Below, piece by piece: positions 35,854 through 44,941 of a DNA stretch of 64,000 nt. This stretch comes from Vagococcus fluvialis bH819 (GTDB taxonomy: Bacteria; Bacillota; Bacilli; Lactobacillales; Vagococcaceae). Location: positions 372,001 to 436,000 of the forward strand of contig NZ_FWFD01000015.1 of the NCBI RefSeq assembly GCF_900163795.1, given 5' to 3'. Both the position numbers and the translations under genes were made by a program. The notes below the pieces were generated by a model. That model was not told where the DNA came from and made no database searches. It saw only the letters and a program-made list of their open reading frames with translations. The stretch's first letter is position 1, and every line of letters begins with the position of its first letter.

Positions 35854-37191
35854 ATGGAAAAATACACAACAAATGAACAGATTAAAGAAGCAGCTCAAAA
35901 AGAGAATGTGAGATTTTTAAGACTAATGTTCACGGATATTTTAGGTAGACTAAAAAATGTTGAGGTTCCTATTAGCCAAATCGATAAAGTATTAGATAAT
36001 AAAATGATGTTTGACGGCTCATCGATTGAGGGATTCGTACGTATCGAAGAAAGTGACATGTATTTATACCCAGATGTGTCAACATTCATGATCTTCCCTT
36101 GGGAAAGTGAAAAAGGTAAAGTAGCACGTTTGATCTGTGATGTTTACAATCCAGAAGGAAAACCTTTTGACGGAGACCCACGTGGAAACTTGAAACGCGT
36201 ATTAAAGGAAATGACAGATTTAGGCTTCACAGGATTTAACATTGGGCCTGAGCCAGAATTTTTCCTATTTAAATTAGATGAAAATGGTCGACCGACAGAC
36301 CAATTAAATGATAATGGTGGGTATTTCGACTTTGCTCCAACTGACTTAGGCGAAAACTGTCGTCGTGATATCGTATTAGAATTAGAAAGCTTAGGCTTTG
36401 AAGTGGAAGCATCTCACCATGAGTGTGCCCCTGGACAACATGAAATTGACTTTAAGTACGCTAATGCCATCGAAGCGTGTGACAACATTCAAACCTTTGA
36501 ATTAGTCGTTCGTACAATTGCTCGTAAACACGGACTACACGCAACATTCATGCCAAAACCATTATACGGAATTGCTGGTAGTGGGATGCATATCAACATG
36601 TCATTGTTCAATAAAGATGGTAATGTCTTTTATGATGAAAATGGTGTGGATGGATTAAGTGAAATAGCCTATCACTTCTTAGGTGGATTATTAAAACATG
36701 CGAGAGGTTATACGGCTATCTGTAATCCGATTGTTAATTCATACAAACGTTTAGTACCTGGTTATGAAGCGCCTGTATACGTAGCATGGAGTGGTAAAAA
36801 TCGTTCGCCATTAGTACGTGTGCCAAGTTCACGCGGTTTATCAACTCGTTTAGAATTACGTTCAGTCGACCCAACGGCTAATCCATACTTAGCAATGGCG
36901 GTTCTATTACAAGCAGGTCTTGACGGTATTAAAAATCAAATTACCCCACCAGCTGCTGTGGATCGTAACATTTACGTGATGACAGAAGAGGAAAGAGAGG
37001 CTGCTGAAATCACAGATTTACCATCAACTCTACACAATGCCATTAAAGCAATGAGAAAAGATGAAGTTGTGAAGGAAGCGTTAGGGGCTCACATTTATAA
37101 CAACTTTGTAGAAGCGAAGAAAATGGAATGGTCAGCCTTCCGTCAACAAGTGTCAGAGTGGGAAAGAGAACAATATTTAGAGATGTATTAG
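35854..37191 (+). CDS. glnA: Glutamine synthetase, type I
   Basis: GlnA joins ammonia to glutamate with ATP to form glutamine and is the main entry of nitrogen. At 445 residues it is the GSI-alpha form of Firmicutes, without the adenylylation tyrosine region of the beta form. Motifs include [10 protein letters not shown] (about 50-59), GPEPEFFLF, and ATP-binding [16 protein letters not shown]. It is co-transcribed with glnR under a GlnR box. A terminator follows at 37199-37238. Confidence 0.98.
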   Translation: MEKYTTNEQIKEAAQKENVRFLRLMFTDILGRLKNVEVPISQIDKVLDNKMMFDGSSIEGFVRIEESDMYLYPDVSTFMIFPWESEKGKVARLICDVYNPEGKPFDGDPRGNLKRVLKEMTDLGFTGFNIGPEPEFFLFKLDENGRPTDQLNDNGGYFDFAPTDLGENCRRDIVLELESLGFEVEASHHECAPGQHEIDFKYANAIEACDNIQTFELVVRTIARKHGLHATFMPKPLYGIAGSGMHINMSLFNKDGNVFYDENGVDGLSEIAYHFLGGLLKHARGYTAICNPIVNSYKRLVPGYEAPVYVAWSGKNRSPLVRVPSSRGLSTRLELRSVDPTANPYLAMAVLLQAGLDGIKNQITPPAAVDRNIYVMTEEEREAAEITDLPSTLHNAIKAMRKDEVVKEALGAHIYNNFVEAKKMEWSAFRQQVSEWEREQYLEMY

Positions 37192-37198
37192 GAATAGT

Positions 37199-37238
37199 GA
37201 GACTCACAGTCGTAGCAACGATTAGTGAGTCTTTTTTT
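37199..37238 (+). terminator. Terminator after glnA
   Basis: GACTCAC (37201-37207) and GTGAGTC (37225-37231) with inner CGT/ACG pairing are followed by seven T residues. Confidence 0.9.
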
Positions 37239-37396
37239 AATGAAAAATAAGCCATATTCAGTCTTAATGAAGAAGTGTTAAATTTTTAATTGTAACTTTA
37301 TTTAATTAATGAATATCTGAAATTACAAAAAAACATTCTTCATTCCTCACATTTGTGGTAAAATAGCGATAGTTGAATATAAAGGAGACATAAATA

Positions 37397-37957
37397 ATGA
37401 TAGCAGTAAGTGATTTAAGATCAGGTATGACATTTGAAAAAGATGGTAAATTAATTAAAGTTTTAGAAGCAAGTCATCATAAACCAGGTAAAGGTAACAC
37501 AGTAATGCGTCTTAAATTAAGAGACATGCGTTCTGGTTCTACAACTGATACAACAATGCGTCCAGATGAAAAAGTAAAAAAAGCTCATATCGACAGTAAA
37601 GCTGTTCAATTTTTATATATTCAAGATGATATTTCAACATTCATGGATTTAGAAACATATGAACAATATGAAATCCCAGTTTCAGTTATCAATGAAGAGT
37701 TAAAATATCTATTAGACAACATGGAAGTTAAAATCCAATTTTATATTGATGAAGTTGTAGGAGTTACTTTACCAACAACAGTTGTTTTAAAAGTTGAAGA
37801 AACACAACCATCAATCAAAGGAGCTACAGTTTCTGGTTCTGGTAAACCAGCAAAAATGGAAACTGGTCTAGTTGTAAACGTTCCTGATTTTATCGAAGCA
37901 GGAGAGTTATTAGAAGTAAATACTTCAGATGGCTCATATGTGAAACGTGCTAAATAA
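37397..37957 (+). CDS. efp: Translation elongation factor P
   Basis: EF-P enters ribosomes stalled on proline runs and promotes peptide bond formation. The three-domain, 186-residue form is complete. K32 in [12 protein letters not shown] is the tip lysine that is modified in many species; the exact modification cannot be read here. The start follows AAAGGAG. The gene stands alone with its own terminator. If the exporter leader (869-943) stalls at its PP sequence, EF-P would matter there (inference). Confidence 0.97.
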   Translation: MIAVSDLRSGMTFEKDGKLIKVLEASHHKPGKGNTVMRLKLRDMRSGSTTDTTMRPDEKVKKAHIDSKAVQFLYIQDDISTFMDLETYEQYEIPVSVINEELKYLLDNMEVKIQFYIDEVVGVTLPTTVVLKVEETQPSIKGATVSGSGKPAKMETGLVVNVPDFIEAGELLEVNTSDGSYVKRAK

Positions 37958-37986
37958 ACAAAGTCATTTTGACTTTGTTTTTTTTA
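37958..37986 (+). terminator. Terminator after efp
   Basis: ACAAAGTC and GACTTTGT form an 8-bp stem around TTTT-type loop bases and are followed by a T-run. Confidence 0.88.
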
Positions 37987-38096
37987 TATTAAGAATTATA
38001 GAAGTTTTAAAGAATATTTTATAAATGGTAAACATGTAATCAACAGTATGCTATACTGAAATGTGTAATTATTATAATAAGAGAGGGAGGAGCAAG

Positions 38097-38984
38097 ATGA
38101 GTATTCATTTTATGGACTTGTTCAAGCCCGATACCTGGCAATATTTTTTCAGCAATTATTTTTCTACTAATTTACTTATCCATATAATTGATATATTTGT
38201 TGTGTGGTTTGTTATTTATAAGCTAATCATGCTTTTAAATGGCACAAAAGCAATTCAGGTGTTTAAGGGGATTGCAGTGATTATTATTGTAAGAATAATC
38301 AGCGATTTTATCGGACTAACGACAGTTTCGTGGTTGATGAGTCAAGTGATAACCTATGGAGCTATTGCAGCTATTGTTATTTTTCAACCAGAAGTTAGAC
38401 GTGGTTTAGAGCATTTAGGTAGAGGCTCGATACTAAAAAGTATAAAAAAACAAACAGATCATAAAGACAGATTAATTATTGAATTAGATGAGTCGATTCA
38501 ATATATGTCAAAAAGAAAAATTGGAGCCTTGATATGTATTGAAAATCGAGATAGCTTAATGGATTATGTGGATACAGGGATTTCTTTAGATTCTGACATC
38601 TCAAATCAATTATTGATTAATATTTTTATTCCTAATACACCACTTCATGATGGTGCAGTTATTATTCAAAATGATAAAATAGCTTCGGCTTGTTCATATC
38701 TACCACTATCTGAGAGTACATTAATTCCTAAAGAATATGGAACAAGACATAGGGCGGCAATTGGTCTTAGTGAAGTGAGTGATGCCATAACAATTATTGT
38801 TTCTGAGGAAACGGGTGATGTTAGTGTTACTTTCCGTAATCAATTTTTACCTCATTTAACCAGAGAAGAGTATATTAATATTTTAAATCAAGAATTAATT
38901 CAAAAAATAGAAGAAAATAAACAGAACTTTTTTTACCAGTTTATTGAAGATGCTAAAAGCGGGTTCAAGGGAGGTAAAAAATAA
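38097..38984 (+). CDS. cdaA: Diadenylate cyclase CdaA
   Basis: CdaA makes cyclic di-AMP from two ATP at the membrane; c-di-AMP controls potassium and osmolyte balance. Three N-terminal helices (about residues 20-100) precede the DAC domain with DGA in TPLHDGAVII and RHR in GTRHRAAIGLSE. At 295 residues it is full length. The ATG at 38097 follows GGGAGG; an upstream ATG at 38061 precedes that site. It overlaps cdaR by one base and leads the conserved cdaA-cdaR-glmM operon. Confidence 0.97.
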   Translation: MSIHFMDLFKPDTWQYFFSNYFSTNLLIHIIDIFVVWFVIYKLIMLLNGTKAIQVFKGIAVIIIVRIISDFIGLTTVSWLMSQVITYGAIAAIVIFQPEVRRGLEHLGRGSILKSIKKQTDHKDRLIIELDESIQYMSKRKIGALICIENRDSLMDYVDTGISLDSDISNQLLINIFIPNTPLHDGAVIIQNDKIASACSYLPLSESTLIPKEYGTRHRAAIGLSEVSDAITIIVSEETGDVSVTFRNQFLPHLTREEYINILNQELIQKIEENKQNFFYQFIEDAKSGFKGGKK

Positions 38985-40021
38985 TGAAAAAAGATAAAAA
39001 AGGAATATGGATTGTTAGAATTTTATCTTTATTCTTTGCTGTTTTACTATTCTATAATGCCAATTCGTCTCGTTTAAATGAAGAAGATGTTATTTTTACA
39101 GAGCTATCGGCTATTGCTGAAAAAGTTCCGGTGAATGTGACATATAATCAAGATAAGTATTTTATATCTGGTTATGACCAAGCAGTTGATGTTGAACTTA
39201 AAAGCTCCAATAAAATTCTGCTAGATAAAGAATCAAATGCTGAGACAAGAAGTTTCTCGATTGTCATGGATTTGACTAAATATGCTGAAGGAACACATGA
39301 AGTTCCTCTCCAAATAGTTGGTTTACCCAATGCAATCAAAGGCACCATTAAACCTAATAAACTGGCTGTCACAATAGAAAAGAAAAAAAGCAATAAATTT
39401 CCAGTAGAAGCAGCCATTGATAGTAAAATTTTCGCTAAAGGCTTTGAAATTGAGAAAGCTTCGATTGAACCAGAAAATGTGACGTTATCTGGTGGGGAAG
39501 AAACTATAAAAAAAGTATCAAAAGTAATTGCTGGTATAAGTGATCAAACTAATATCACAAGTGATTTCTCACAAAAGGTTAAACTATATGCGATTGATGA
39601 TAAAGGTGAACCGTTGAATGTGAAAATTGATCCAGAGAGCGCTCGAGTTGATGTGAGTGTGAAAGCACCGACTAAGCGAGTAAAAGTAAATCCCATTCAA
39701 TCTGGTAAAATACCTCAAGGAATAACGGATTATAGTTTTTCTATGAAAGATGACAAAGTTGATATAACAGGTCCAAAAGAAATATTGGATGAAATAAGTG
39801 CAATTGATTTAAAAATTGACACAAGTAATATCAGAGAAACAACAAGTAGTTCTTATATAGTGGTTGTGCCAAAAGAAATAAAAGTTGATCCAGATACAAT
39901 TTTAGTTACAGTGATACCTAAAAGTGGTGGAGCAAAATCAACTTCAGAAAGTAAAGATAAATCGACATCATCAACAAAATCTGATAAAATTTCGATGGAC
40001 GTTACTAAAAAAGATAAATAA
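38984..40021 (+). CDS. cdaR: CdaA regulator CdaR (YbbR domains)
   Basis: CdaR is an extracytoplasmic regulator tied to CdaA. An N-terminal membrane helix (about residues 10-25) is followed by three to four YbbR repeats, about 80 residues each. The C-terminal tail (residues from about 318) is serine/lysine-rich and low-complexity, with TSESKDKSTSSTKSDK. Gene order and family are firm; whether it activates or inhibits CdaA differs between species. Confidence 0.93.
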   Translation: MKKDKKGIWIVRILSLFFAVLLFYNANSSRLNEEDVIFTELSAIAEKVPVNVTYNQDKYFISGYDQAVDVELKSSNKILLDKESNAETRSFSIVMDLTKYAEGTHEVPLQIVGLPNAIKGTIKPNKLAVTIEKKKSNKFPVEAAIDSKIFAKGFEIEKASIEPENVTLSGGEETIKKVSKVIAGISDQTNITSDFSQKVKLYAIDDKGEPLNVKIDPESARVDVSVKAPTKRVKVNPIQSGKIPQGITDYSFSMKDDKVDITGPKEILDEISAIDLKIDTSNIRETTSSSYIVVVPKEIKVDPDTILVTVIPKSGGAKSTSESKDKSTSSTKSDKISMDVTKKDK

Positions 40022-40056
40022 AATATTATAGAATGAGTTAGGAGATTTTTTTTAAA

Positions 40057-41415
40057 ATGGGTAAATATTTTGGAACTGATGGCGTTAGAGGCATTGCAAA
40101 TCAAGAATTAACACCTGAATTAGCATTTAAGATTGGTCGTTGTGGTGGGTATGTATTATGTCAGCATAGTGAACAAGAAAATAAAAAACCACAAGTTTTA
40201 GTAGCACGTGATACACGTATTTCAGGTCAATTGTTAGAACAAGCATTGATTGCTGGTTTATTATCAGTGGGAATTGAAGTGCTTCAATTAGGCGTTATTT
40301 CGACACCTGGCGTTTCATATTTAACGCGTACTCAAAAAGCAGCTGCAGGTGTTATGATTTCAGCATCACATAATCCAGCAGCAGATAATGGTATTAAATT
40401 CTTTGGTCCAGATGGCTTTAAATTAGCAGATGATGAAGAATTAGAAATCGAAGCTTTATTAGATGCAACAGAGGACATATTACCACGTCCTTCAGCAGAT
40501 GGCTTAGGAACTTTAGATGACTATCCAGAAGGTTTACAAAAATACATGGAATTCTTAAAAGAGACAATCCCTGGTGATTTATCAGGACTTTCAGTTAGTT
40601 TAGATGGAGCAAATGGCGCAACTGCACCAATCGTTAACCATTTATTCGCAGATTTAGATACTGAATTCTCTACAATGGGTGTGAAACCAAATGGAATTAA
40701 TATTAATGACGGCGTTGGTTCGACTCACCCAGAAGAATTAGCTAAATTCGTTTTAGAAAATAAATCTGACTTAGGCTTAGCTTTTGATGGTGATGGCGAC
40801 CGTGTGATTGCTGTGGATGAAAAAGGAAATATTGTCGATGGGGATAAGATTCTTTACATCTGTGGTAAGTATTTAAAAGCTCATGGAAAACTTAAAGGTG
40901 ACACAATCGTTGCGACTGTTATGAGTAATTTAGGTTTCCATAAAGCTGTTAGTGATGCAGACATGAACGCAGTTTGTACACAAGTTGGAGATCGTTATGT
41001 TGTTGAAGAGATGAGAAAGTCTGATTATAACTTAGGTGGGGAACAATCAGGACATATTGTTTTTCTAGATTATAATACAACAGGAGACGGCTTACTTTCA
41101 GGCATCCAATTGATGAATGTTATGAAAGAAACGGGTAAAACTTTATCAGAATTAACATCTGAAATTGAAGAGTACCCTCAAAAATTAGTTAATATAAAAG
41201 TAAGTGATAAATATGGGGCAATGGATGTTCCAGCTATTAAGGCTGTCATTGAAGAAGTAGAAGCAGAAATGAAGGGTGACGGTCGTATTTTAGTCAGACC
41301 TTCAGGAACTGAACCGTTACTACGTGTTATGGCAGAAGCTCCTACAAAAGAAAAAGTTGATTATTATGTCGATAAGATTGCAGCTATCGTTGTGAAAGAA
41401 ATTGGTTTAGATTAA
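40057..41415 (+). CDS. glmM: Phosphoglucosamine mutase
   Basis: GlmM interconverts glucosamine-6-phosphate and glucosamine-1-phosphate, feeding UDP-GlcNAc and the cell wall. The phosphoserine is in ISASHNP (about residue 104), the metal loop is DGDGDR, and the C-terminal phosphate loop is [11 protein letters not shown]. At 452 residues it is full length. It is the third gene of cdaA-cdaR-glmM; in Lactococcus and Bacillus GlmM binds CdaA and lowers its activity, which ties wall synthesis to c-di-AMP. Confidence 0.98.
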   Translation: MGKYFGTDGVRGIANQELTPELAFKIGRCGGYVLCQHSEQENKKPQVLVARDTRISGQLLEQALIAGLLSVGIEVLQLGVISTPGVSYLTRTQKAAAGVMISASHNPAADNGIKFFGPDGFKLADDEELEIEALLDATEDILPRPSADGLGTLDDYPEGLQKYMEFLKETIPGDLSGLSVSLDGANGATAPIVNHLFADLDTEFSTMGVKPNGININDGVGSTHPEELAKFVLENKSDLGLAFDGDGDRVIAVDEKGNIVDGDKILYICGKYLKAHGKLKGDTIVATVMSNLGFHKAVSDADMNAVCTQVGDRYVVEEMRKSDYNLGGEQSGHIVFLDYNTTGDGLLSGIQLMNVMKETGKTLSELTSEIEEYPQKLVNIKVSDKYGAMDVPAIKAVIEEVEAEMKGDGRILVRPSGTEPLLRVMAEAPTKEKVDYYVDKIAAIVVKEIGLD

Positions 41416-41419
41416 ACAA

Positions 41420-41484
41420 GAGTGAAGAAAAAAATGCTTTGCTCCAGTTACTAAAGGTGAAGAAGCAGATTTTTTATTCTAGAC
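41420..41484 (+). repeat. Dispersed palindromic element, full hairpin copy
   Basis: Between the glmM stop and terminator lies an imperfect long hairpin: GAGTGAAG then an A-run and TGCTT on the left, AAGCA then ATTTTTTATTC on the right, with GCTCCAGTTACT in the loop. A second, partial copy lies after the antiporter gene (15013-15050). Confidence 0.5.
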
Positions 41485-41492
41485 TAATATAG

Positions 41493-41538
41493 ATGTTGAG
41501 AAGGAATGATGATTCATTCTAACTCAACATTTTTTTTA
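41493..41538 (+). terminator. Terminator after glmM
   Basis: ATGTTGAG (41493-41500) and CTCAACAT (41523-41530), with inner GAATGA/TCATTC pairing, are followed by eight T residues. Confidence 0.93.
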
Positions 41539-41588
41539 TTCTTAAAATTTGCTATAATAATGACATATTAAGAATAAGGGGAAATTTG

Positions 41589-42149
41589 ATGCGCGTTATA
41601 GCAGGTAATTTTAAAGGTAGAAAATTAAATTCTTTATCCGGAGACAACACTAGACCGACAAGTGATAAAATAAAAGGTTCCGTATTTAATATGATTGGTC
41701 CTTATTTTGATGACGAAGTTGTTTTAGATTTATACAGTGGTAGCGGTAATTTAGCGATTGAGGCAGTTTCTAGAGGTGCTAAAAAAGCCTATTGTTTTGA
41801 TAATCACTTTCAGGCAATTAGTATTATTAATGAAAATATAGCCTTAACAAAACAAGGCTCAGATTTTGTCGTAAAGAAAATGGATGCTGATAAGGCATTG
41901 GATTGGTTAGCTAGTAATAAAGTTAGTTTTGATTTAGTTTTTCTGGACCCCCCATACGCTAAACAAACAATAGAGACACAATTAGAAAAAATGATGGAGC
42001 TAAATTTATTAGCCCCCTTTTGTAAAGTAGTGTGTGAAACTGATAAATTTGTTGATTTACCAGAAACAATTAATGAATTATCATTAACCAAATCTCAAAA
42101 TTATGGTACCACAAAAGTGACTATTTATCGTTATATAAAGGAGGATTAG
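41589..42149 (+). CDS. rsmD: 16S rRNA (guanine(966)-N2)-methyltransferase RsmD
   Basis: RsmD methylates G966 of 16S rRNA using S-adenosylmethionine. Typical features are [12 protein letters not shown] at the start, [18 protein letters not shown] (SAM motif I, about 49-66) and the catalytic VFLDPPYAK. At 186 residues it is complete. The ATG at 41589 follows AAGGGGA; a TTG one codon upstream is less likely. coaD starts four bases after its stop, the usual rsmD-coaD pair. Confidence 0.95.
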   Translation: MRVIAGNFKGRKLNSLSGDNTRPTSDKIKGSVFNMIGPYFDDEVVLDLYSGSGNLAIEAVSRGAKKAYCFDNHFQAISIINENIALTKQGSDFVVKKMDADKALDWLASNKVSFDLVFLDPPYAKQTIETQLEKMMELNLLAPFCKVVCETDKFVDLPETINELSLTKSQNYGTTKVTIYRYIKED

Positions 42150-42152
42150 AAA

Positions 42153-42641
42153 TTGGTTGATAAAAGAATAGCTCTCTTTCCTGGAAGCTTTGATCCTTTT
42201 ACCAATGGACATTTAAACACAGTTGAAAGAGCTAGTATACTTTTTGATGAAGTGATTATTGGTATTTTTACAAATACAACAAAGAAGCCATTATTTACTG
42301 CAGAAGAAAAGAAGAAACTAACGGAAAAAGCTGTAAGCCAATTAAGTAATGTTCGTGTTATTTTACAATCTGAAGGCCTGACAATTCATATTGCTAAAGA
42401 ATTACAAGCTAATTTTTTAATTCGTGGTGTTAGAAATAATCAAGATTACGAGTATGAAAAAAATATTGCTTCTATGAATCGTACAATGGACGGCTCGATT
42501 GATACGATTTTTCTACTTGCAGATGATAACTTCAGTAATATCAGCTCCAGTATGATTAAAGAAATAGCAAAGTTTAAGGGGGATGTTTCATCTTTTGTTC
42601 CAACAGAAGTTAATAAAGCGTTGATAGAAAAATTTAGATAG
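42153..42641 (+). CDS. coaD: Phosphopantetheine adenylyltransferase
   Basis: CoaD transfers AMP from ATP to 4'-phosphopantetheine, the penultimate step of coenzyme A synthesis. The nucleotidyltransferase motif GSFDPFTNGH is at about 10-19, with ISSSMIKEI near the C-terminus. At 162 residues it is full length. The start is TTG at 42153 with a perfect AAGGAGG (42138-42144), eight bases away. It sits between rsmD and the PDZ protease in a conserved operon. Confidence 0.96.
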   Translation: MVDKRIALFPGSFDPFTNGHLNTVERASILFDEVIIGIFTNTTKKPLFTAEEKKKLTEKAVSQLSNVRVILQSEGLTIHIAKELQANFLIRGVRNNQDYEYEKNIASMNRTMDGSIDTIFLLADDNFSNISSSMIKEIAKFKGDVSSFVPTEVNKALIEKFR

Positions 42642-42651
42642 GACTAACTAA

Positions 42652-43698
42652 ATGGAAGTTAAAGAAAACAAGTATTTAAAAAAATTAATTATTTTTTTTA
42701 TTGTATTATTACTACTCATGGCCATAATTCCAATCCCTTATTTTGTCGAAATGCCAGGAAGTTCTGAAAATATTCGTGATCACGTGACAGTAAATGAAAA
42801 AAGAGATTCTTATGATGGCTCATTTATGTTAACAACTGTTGCCGTTCAACAAGCGACTGTTGCTACTTTGATTAGAGGATATTTTGATCCAAATAATGAT
42901 TTAATTAGCAAAGAAGAAATGATGGGAACCAGTAGCGATATGGAATATGAAGAGATGCAACGCTATCATATGGAGACATCCCAAAATTTTGCGATAAAAA
43001 ATGCGTTAGACTTGGCTAATAAGCCTTATAAAATGGAGTATATGGGTGTCTATGTGATGGAAATGGATGAGCATTCAAACTTTAATCATTTACTTGAAGT
43101 GGGGGATACGATTTACGCAGTTGATGATAAAAAATTAAATTCGTCAAATGATTTAATTCAATATGTTCAAAATAAAAAACCAGGTGATAAAATTACGCTG
43201 GATTATATCAGAGATAATAAAAAGAAGCAGACATCAGCGAAGTTAATAAAATTAACGGGTTCTAAAAAAGCAGGCATTGGCATTTCATTAGTTGATCATA
43301 CGGAGATAAAGTCAAAAGAAAAGATAAAATTTCAAACAGAAGATATTGGAGGTCCCTCTGCTGGCCTGATGTTTACGTTAGAGTTATATGGATTGTTAAC
43401 AGATAATGACTTAAGACAAGGTAAAGAGGTTGCTGGGACAGGAACTATCGACCAGGAGGGTGTGGTTGGTCGAATAGGAGGAATTGATAAAAAGGTAATT
43501 GCAGCTGATCAAGAAGGGGCAGAGTTATTCTTTGCTCCAGACGACGATATTGATAAGGAAACTAAAAAAGAATTTCCTGAAATCCAATCAAACTATCAAG
43601 AAGCTCTTGAATCAGTTAAGAAAAATAACTTAGATATTAAAGTAATTCCTGTTAAAACGGTTAAAGACGCTATTGAATATTTAGAAAAAGAAAAGTAA
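42652..43698 (+). CDS. SepM-like membrane PDZ/Lon-type serine protease
   Basis: This protein has an N-terminal membrane helix (about 10-30), a PDZ domain (about 125-205) and a C-terminal Lon-type proteolytic domain. The catalytic serine is in GGPSAGLMFTLE and the lysine in GGIDKKVIAAD. It matches SepM of streptococci, which trims the competence peptide, and YlbL of Bacillus. Its position before comEA is suggestive but does not prove a role in competence. At 348 residues it is full length. Its terminator overlaps the stop codon (43693-43731). Confidence 0.92.
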   Translation: MEVKENKYLKKLIIFFIVLLLLMAIIPIPYFVEMPGSSENIRDHVTVNEKRDSYDGSFMLTTVAVQQATVATLIRGYFDPNNDLISKEEMMGTSSDMEYEEMQRYHMETSQNFAIKNALDLANKPYKMEYMGVYVMEMDEHSNFNHLLEVGDTIYAVDDKKLNSSNDLIQYVQNKKPGDKITLDYIRDNKKKQTSAKLIKLTGSKKAGIGISLVDHTEIKSKEKIKFQTEDIGGPSAGLMFTLELYGLLTDNDLRQGKEVAGTGTIDQEGVVGRIGGIDKKVIAADQEGAELFFAPDDDIDKETKKEFPEIQSNYQEALESVKKNNLDIKVIPVKTVKDAIEYLEKEK

Positions 43699-43731
43699 GA
43701 ATGTTTAAATAACATTTCTTGCTTTTTTTTT
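43693..43731 (+). terminator. Terminator between the PDZ protease and comEA
   Basis: AAGTAAGAATGT (from 43693) pairs with ACATTTCTTGCTT, followed by eight T residues; the stem begins inside the final codon of the protease gene. Confidence 0.8.
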
Positions 43732-43760
43732 CATATTTTATAAGTAAGGAGGAAGAGTTA

Positions 43761-44405
43761 ATGAGAAAAGTAAAAAAGTACATAAAGCAAGAAAAATTAG
43801 TCATTTTATTAGGAGTATTAATTATAGTATTACTTGTGGTAGGTGCTTTTCTGTTTTTAAAATCAGATGATAGTCAATCAAAAACGGTTTTAGAATTTAG
43901 TAAAGAATCCAATAGTGTTGTAACAAGTGAATCTAGTTCAGCAATTAAATCTGATTCTAAAATGTATGTGGACATTAAAGGAGCGGTTGTCAAACCAGGA
44001 ATGTATGAAGTGACACCAGAGATGAGAATTCTTAATGTAATAGAGCTGTCAGGTGGGTTGCTTAAAGAAGCAGATGATAAACAGATTAATTTTTCTCAAA
44101 GAATTGAAGATCAGATGGTTATTTATATTCCAAAAGAGGGAGAAGAGATAGCTGAATTACAAAATACTGTGGCTGTAAATGGAACTAATGATAAAAGTAC
44201 AAAAAGCGAAGAAGGAAAAATCAATTTGAACCAAGCAAGTAAAGAAGAGTTGATGACGCTAAATGGGATTGGTGAAAAGAAAGCAGAGAAAATTATTGAA
44301 CATCGGGAAGAAAATGGCTCTTTTGAATCAATTGAAGATTTAAAGAAAGTTAATGGATTTGGTGAAAAAACATTTGAAAGTTTGCGAGAATCAATTACAA
44401 TTTAA
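43761..44405 (+). CDS. comEA: Competence DNA-binding protein ComEA
   Basis: ComEA binds double-stranded DNA outside the membrane and passes it to ComEC. It has a membrane helix at about residues 15-33, a SLBB domain (VDIKGAVVKPGMYEV, about 75-125) and a C-terminal helix-hairpin-helix pair (INLNQASKEELMTLNGIG and VNGFGEKTF). At 214 residues it is complete. The ATG at 43761 follows AAGGAGG; the longer frame upstream crosses the terminator. It begins the comEA-comEB-comEC-holA unit. Confidence 0.96.
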   Translation: MRKVKKYIKQEKLVILLGVLIIVLLVVGAFLFLKSDDSQSKTVLEFSKESNSVVTSESSSAIKSDSKMYVDIKGAVVKPGMYEVTPEMRILNVIELSGGLLKEADDKQINFSQRIEDQMVIYIPKEGEEIAELQNTVAVNGTNDKSTKSEEGKINLNQASKEELMTLNGIGEKKAEKIIEHREENGSFESIEDLKKVNGFGEKTFESLRESITI

Positions 44406-44440
44406 GAGAAGCTTATAGTAAGAGAAAGGGGTTTTTTAAA

Positions 44441-44941
44441 ATGGAAAAAAATTATGAAAGAATTCCTTGGGATCAATATTTTATGGGGCAAAGTTTACTG
44501 CTGTCTCTAAGAAGTACGTGTACAAGATTAGCCGTAGGGGCAACAATTGTAAGGGATAAGCGGATTATAGCTGGAGGATATAATGGTTCAGTCAGTGGAG
44601 ATGTTCATTGTATTGATGAAGGATGTTACTTAGTTGATGAGCACTGTGTTCGGACAATACATGCTGAGATGAATGCAATTCTACAATGTGCAAAATTCGG
44701 TGTTAAAACAGATAAAGCTGAAATTTATGTTACTCATTTCCCGTGTTTACAATGTACCAAGATGATTCTCCAATCAGGTATTAAAACAATTCATTATTTG
44801 AAAGATTATCATAATAATGAATATGCTATTCGTTTAATCGAGCAAGCAGGTGCTTCAGTCCATCAAGTTAAACTTTCAAAAAAATATTTCGAATCTTTAG
44901 ATTTTGGTGATGAAACCAATTTACCTTCTAAAGGAGAATAG
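44441..44941 (+). CDS. comEB: ComEB-like cytidine/deoxycytidylate deaminase
   Basis: This is a zinc-dependent deaminase of the dCMP-deaminase family. The zinc ligands and proton donor are in HAEMNAILQ (about 72-80) and PCLQCTKMI (about 99-107). At 166 residues it is complete. In Bacillus comEB is co-transcribed with comEA and comEC but is dispensable for DNA uptake; the likely reaction is dCMP to dUMP. Its last 32 bases overlap the start of comEC. Confidence 0.94.
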   Translation: MEKNYERIPWDQYFMGQSLLLSLRSTCTRLAVGATIVRDKRIIAGGYNGSVSGDVHCIDEGCYLVDEHCVRTIHAEMNAILQCAKFGVKTDKAEIYVTHFPCLQCTKMILQSGIKTIHYLKDYHNNEYAIRLIEQAGASVHQVKLSKKYFESLDFGDETNLPSKGE

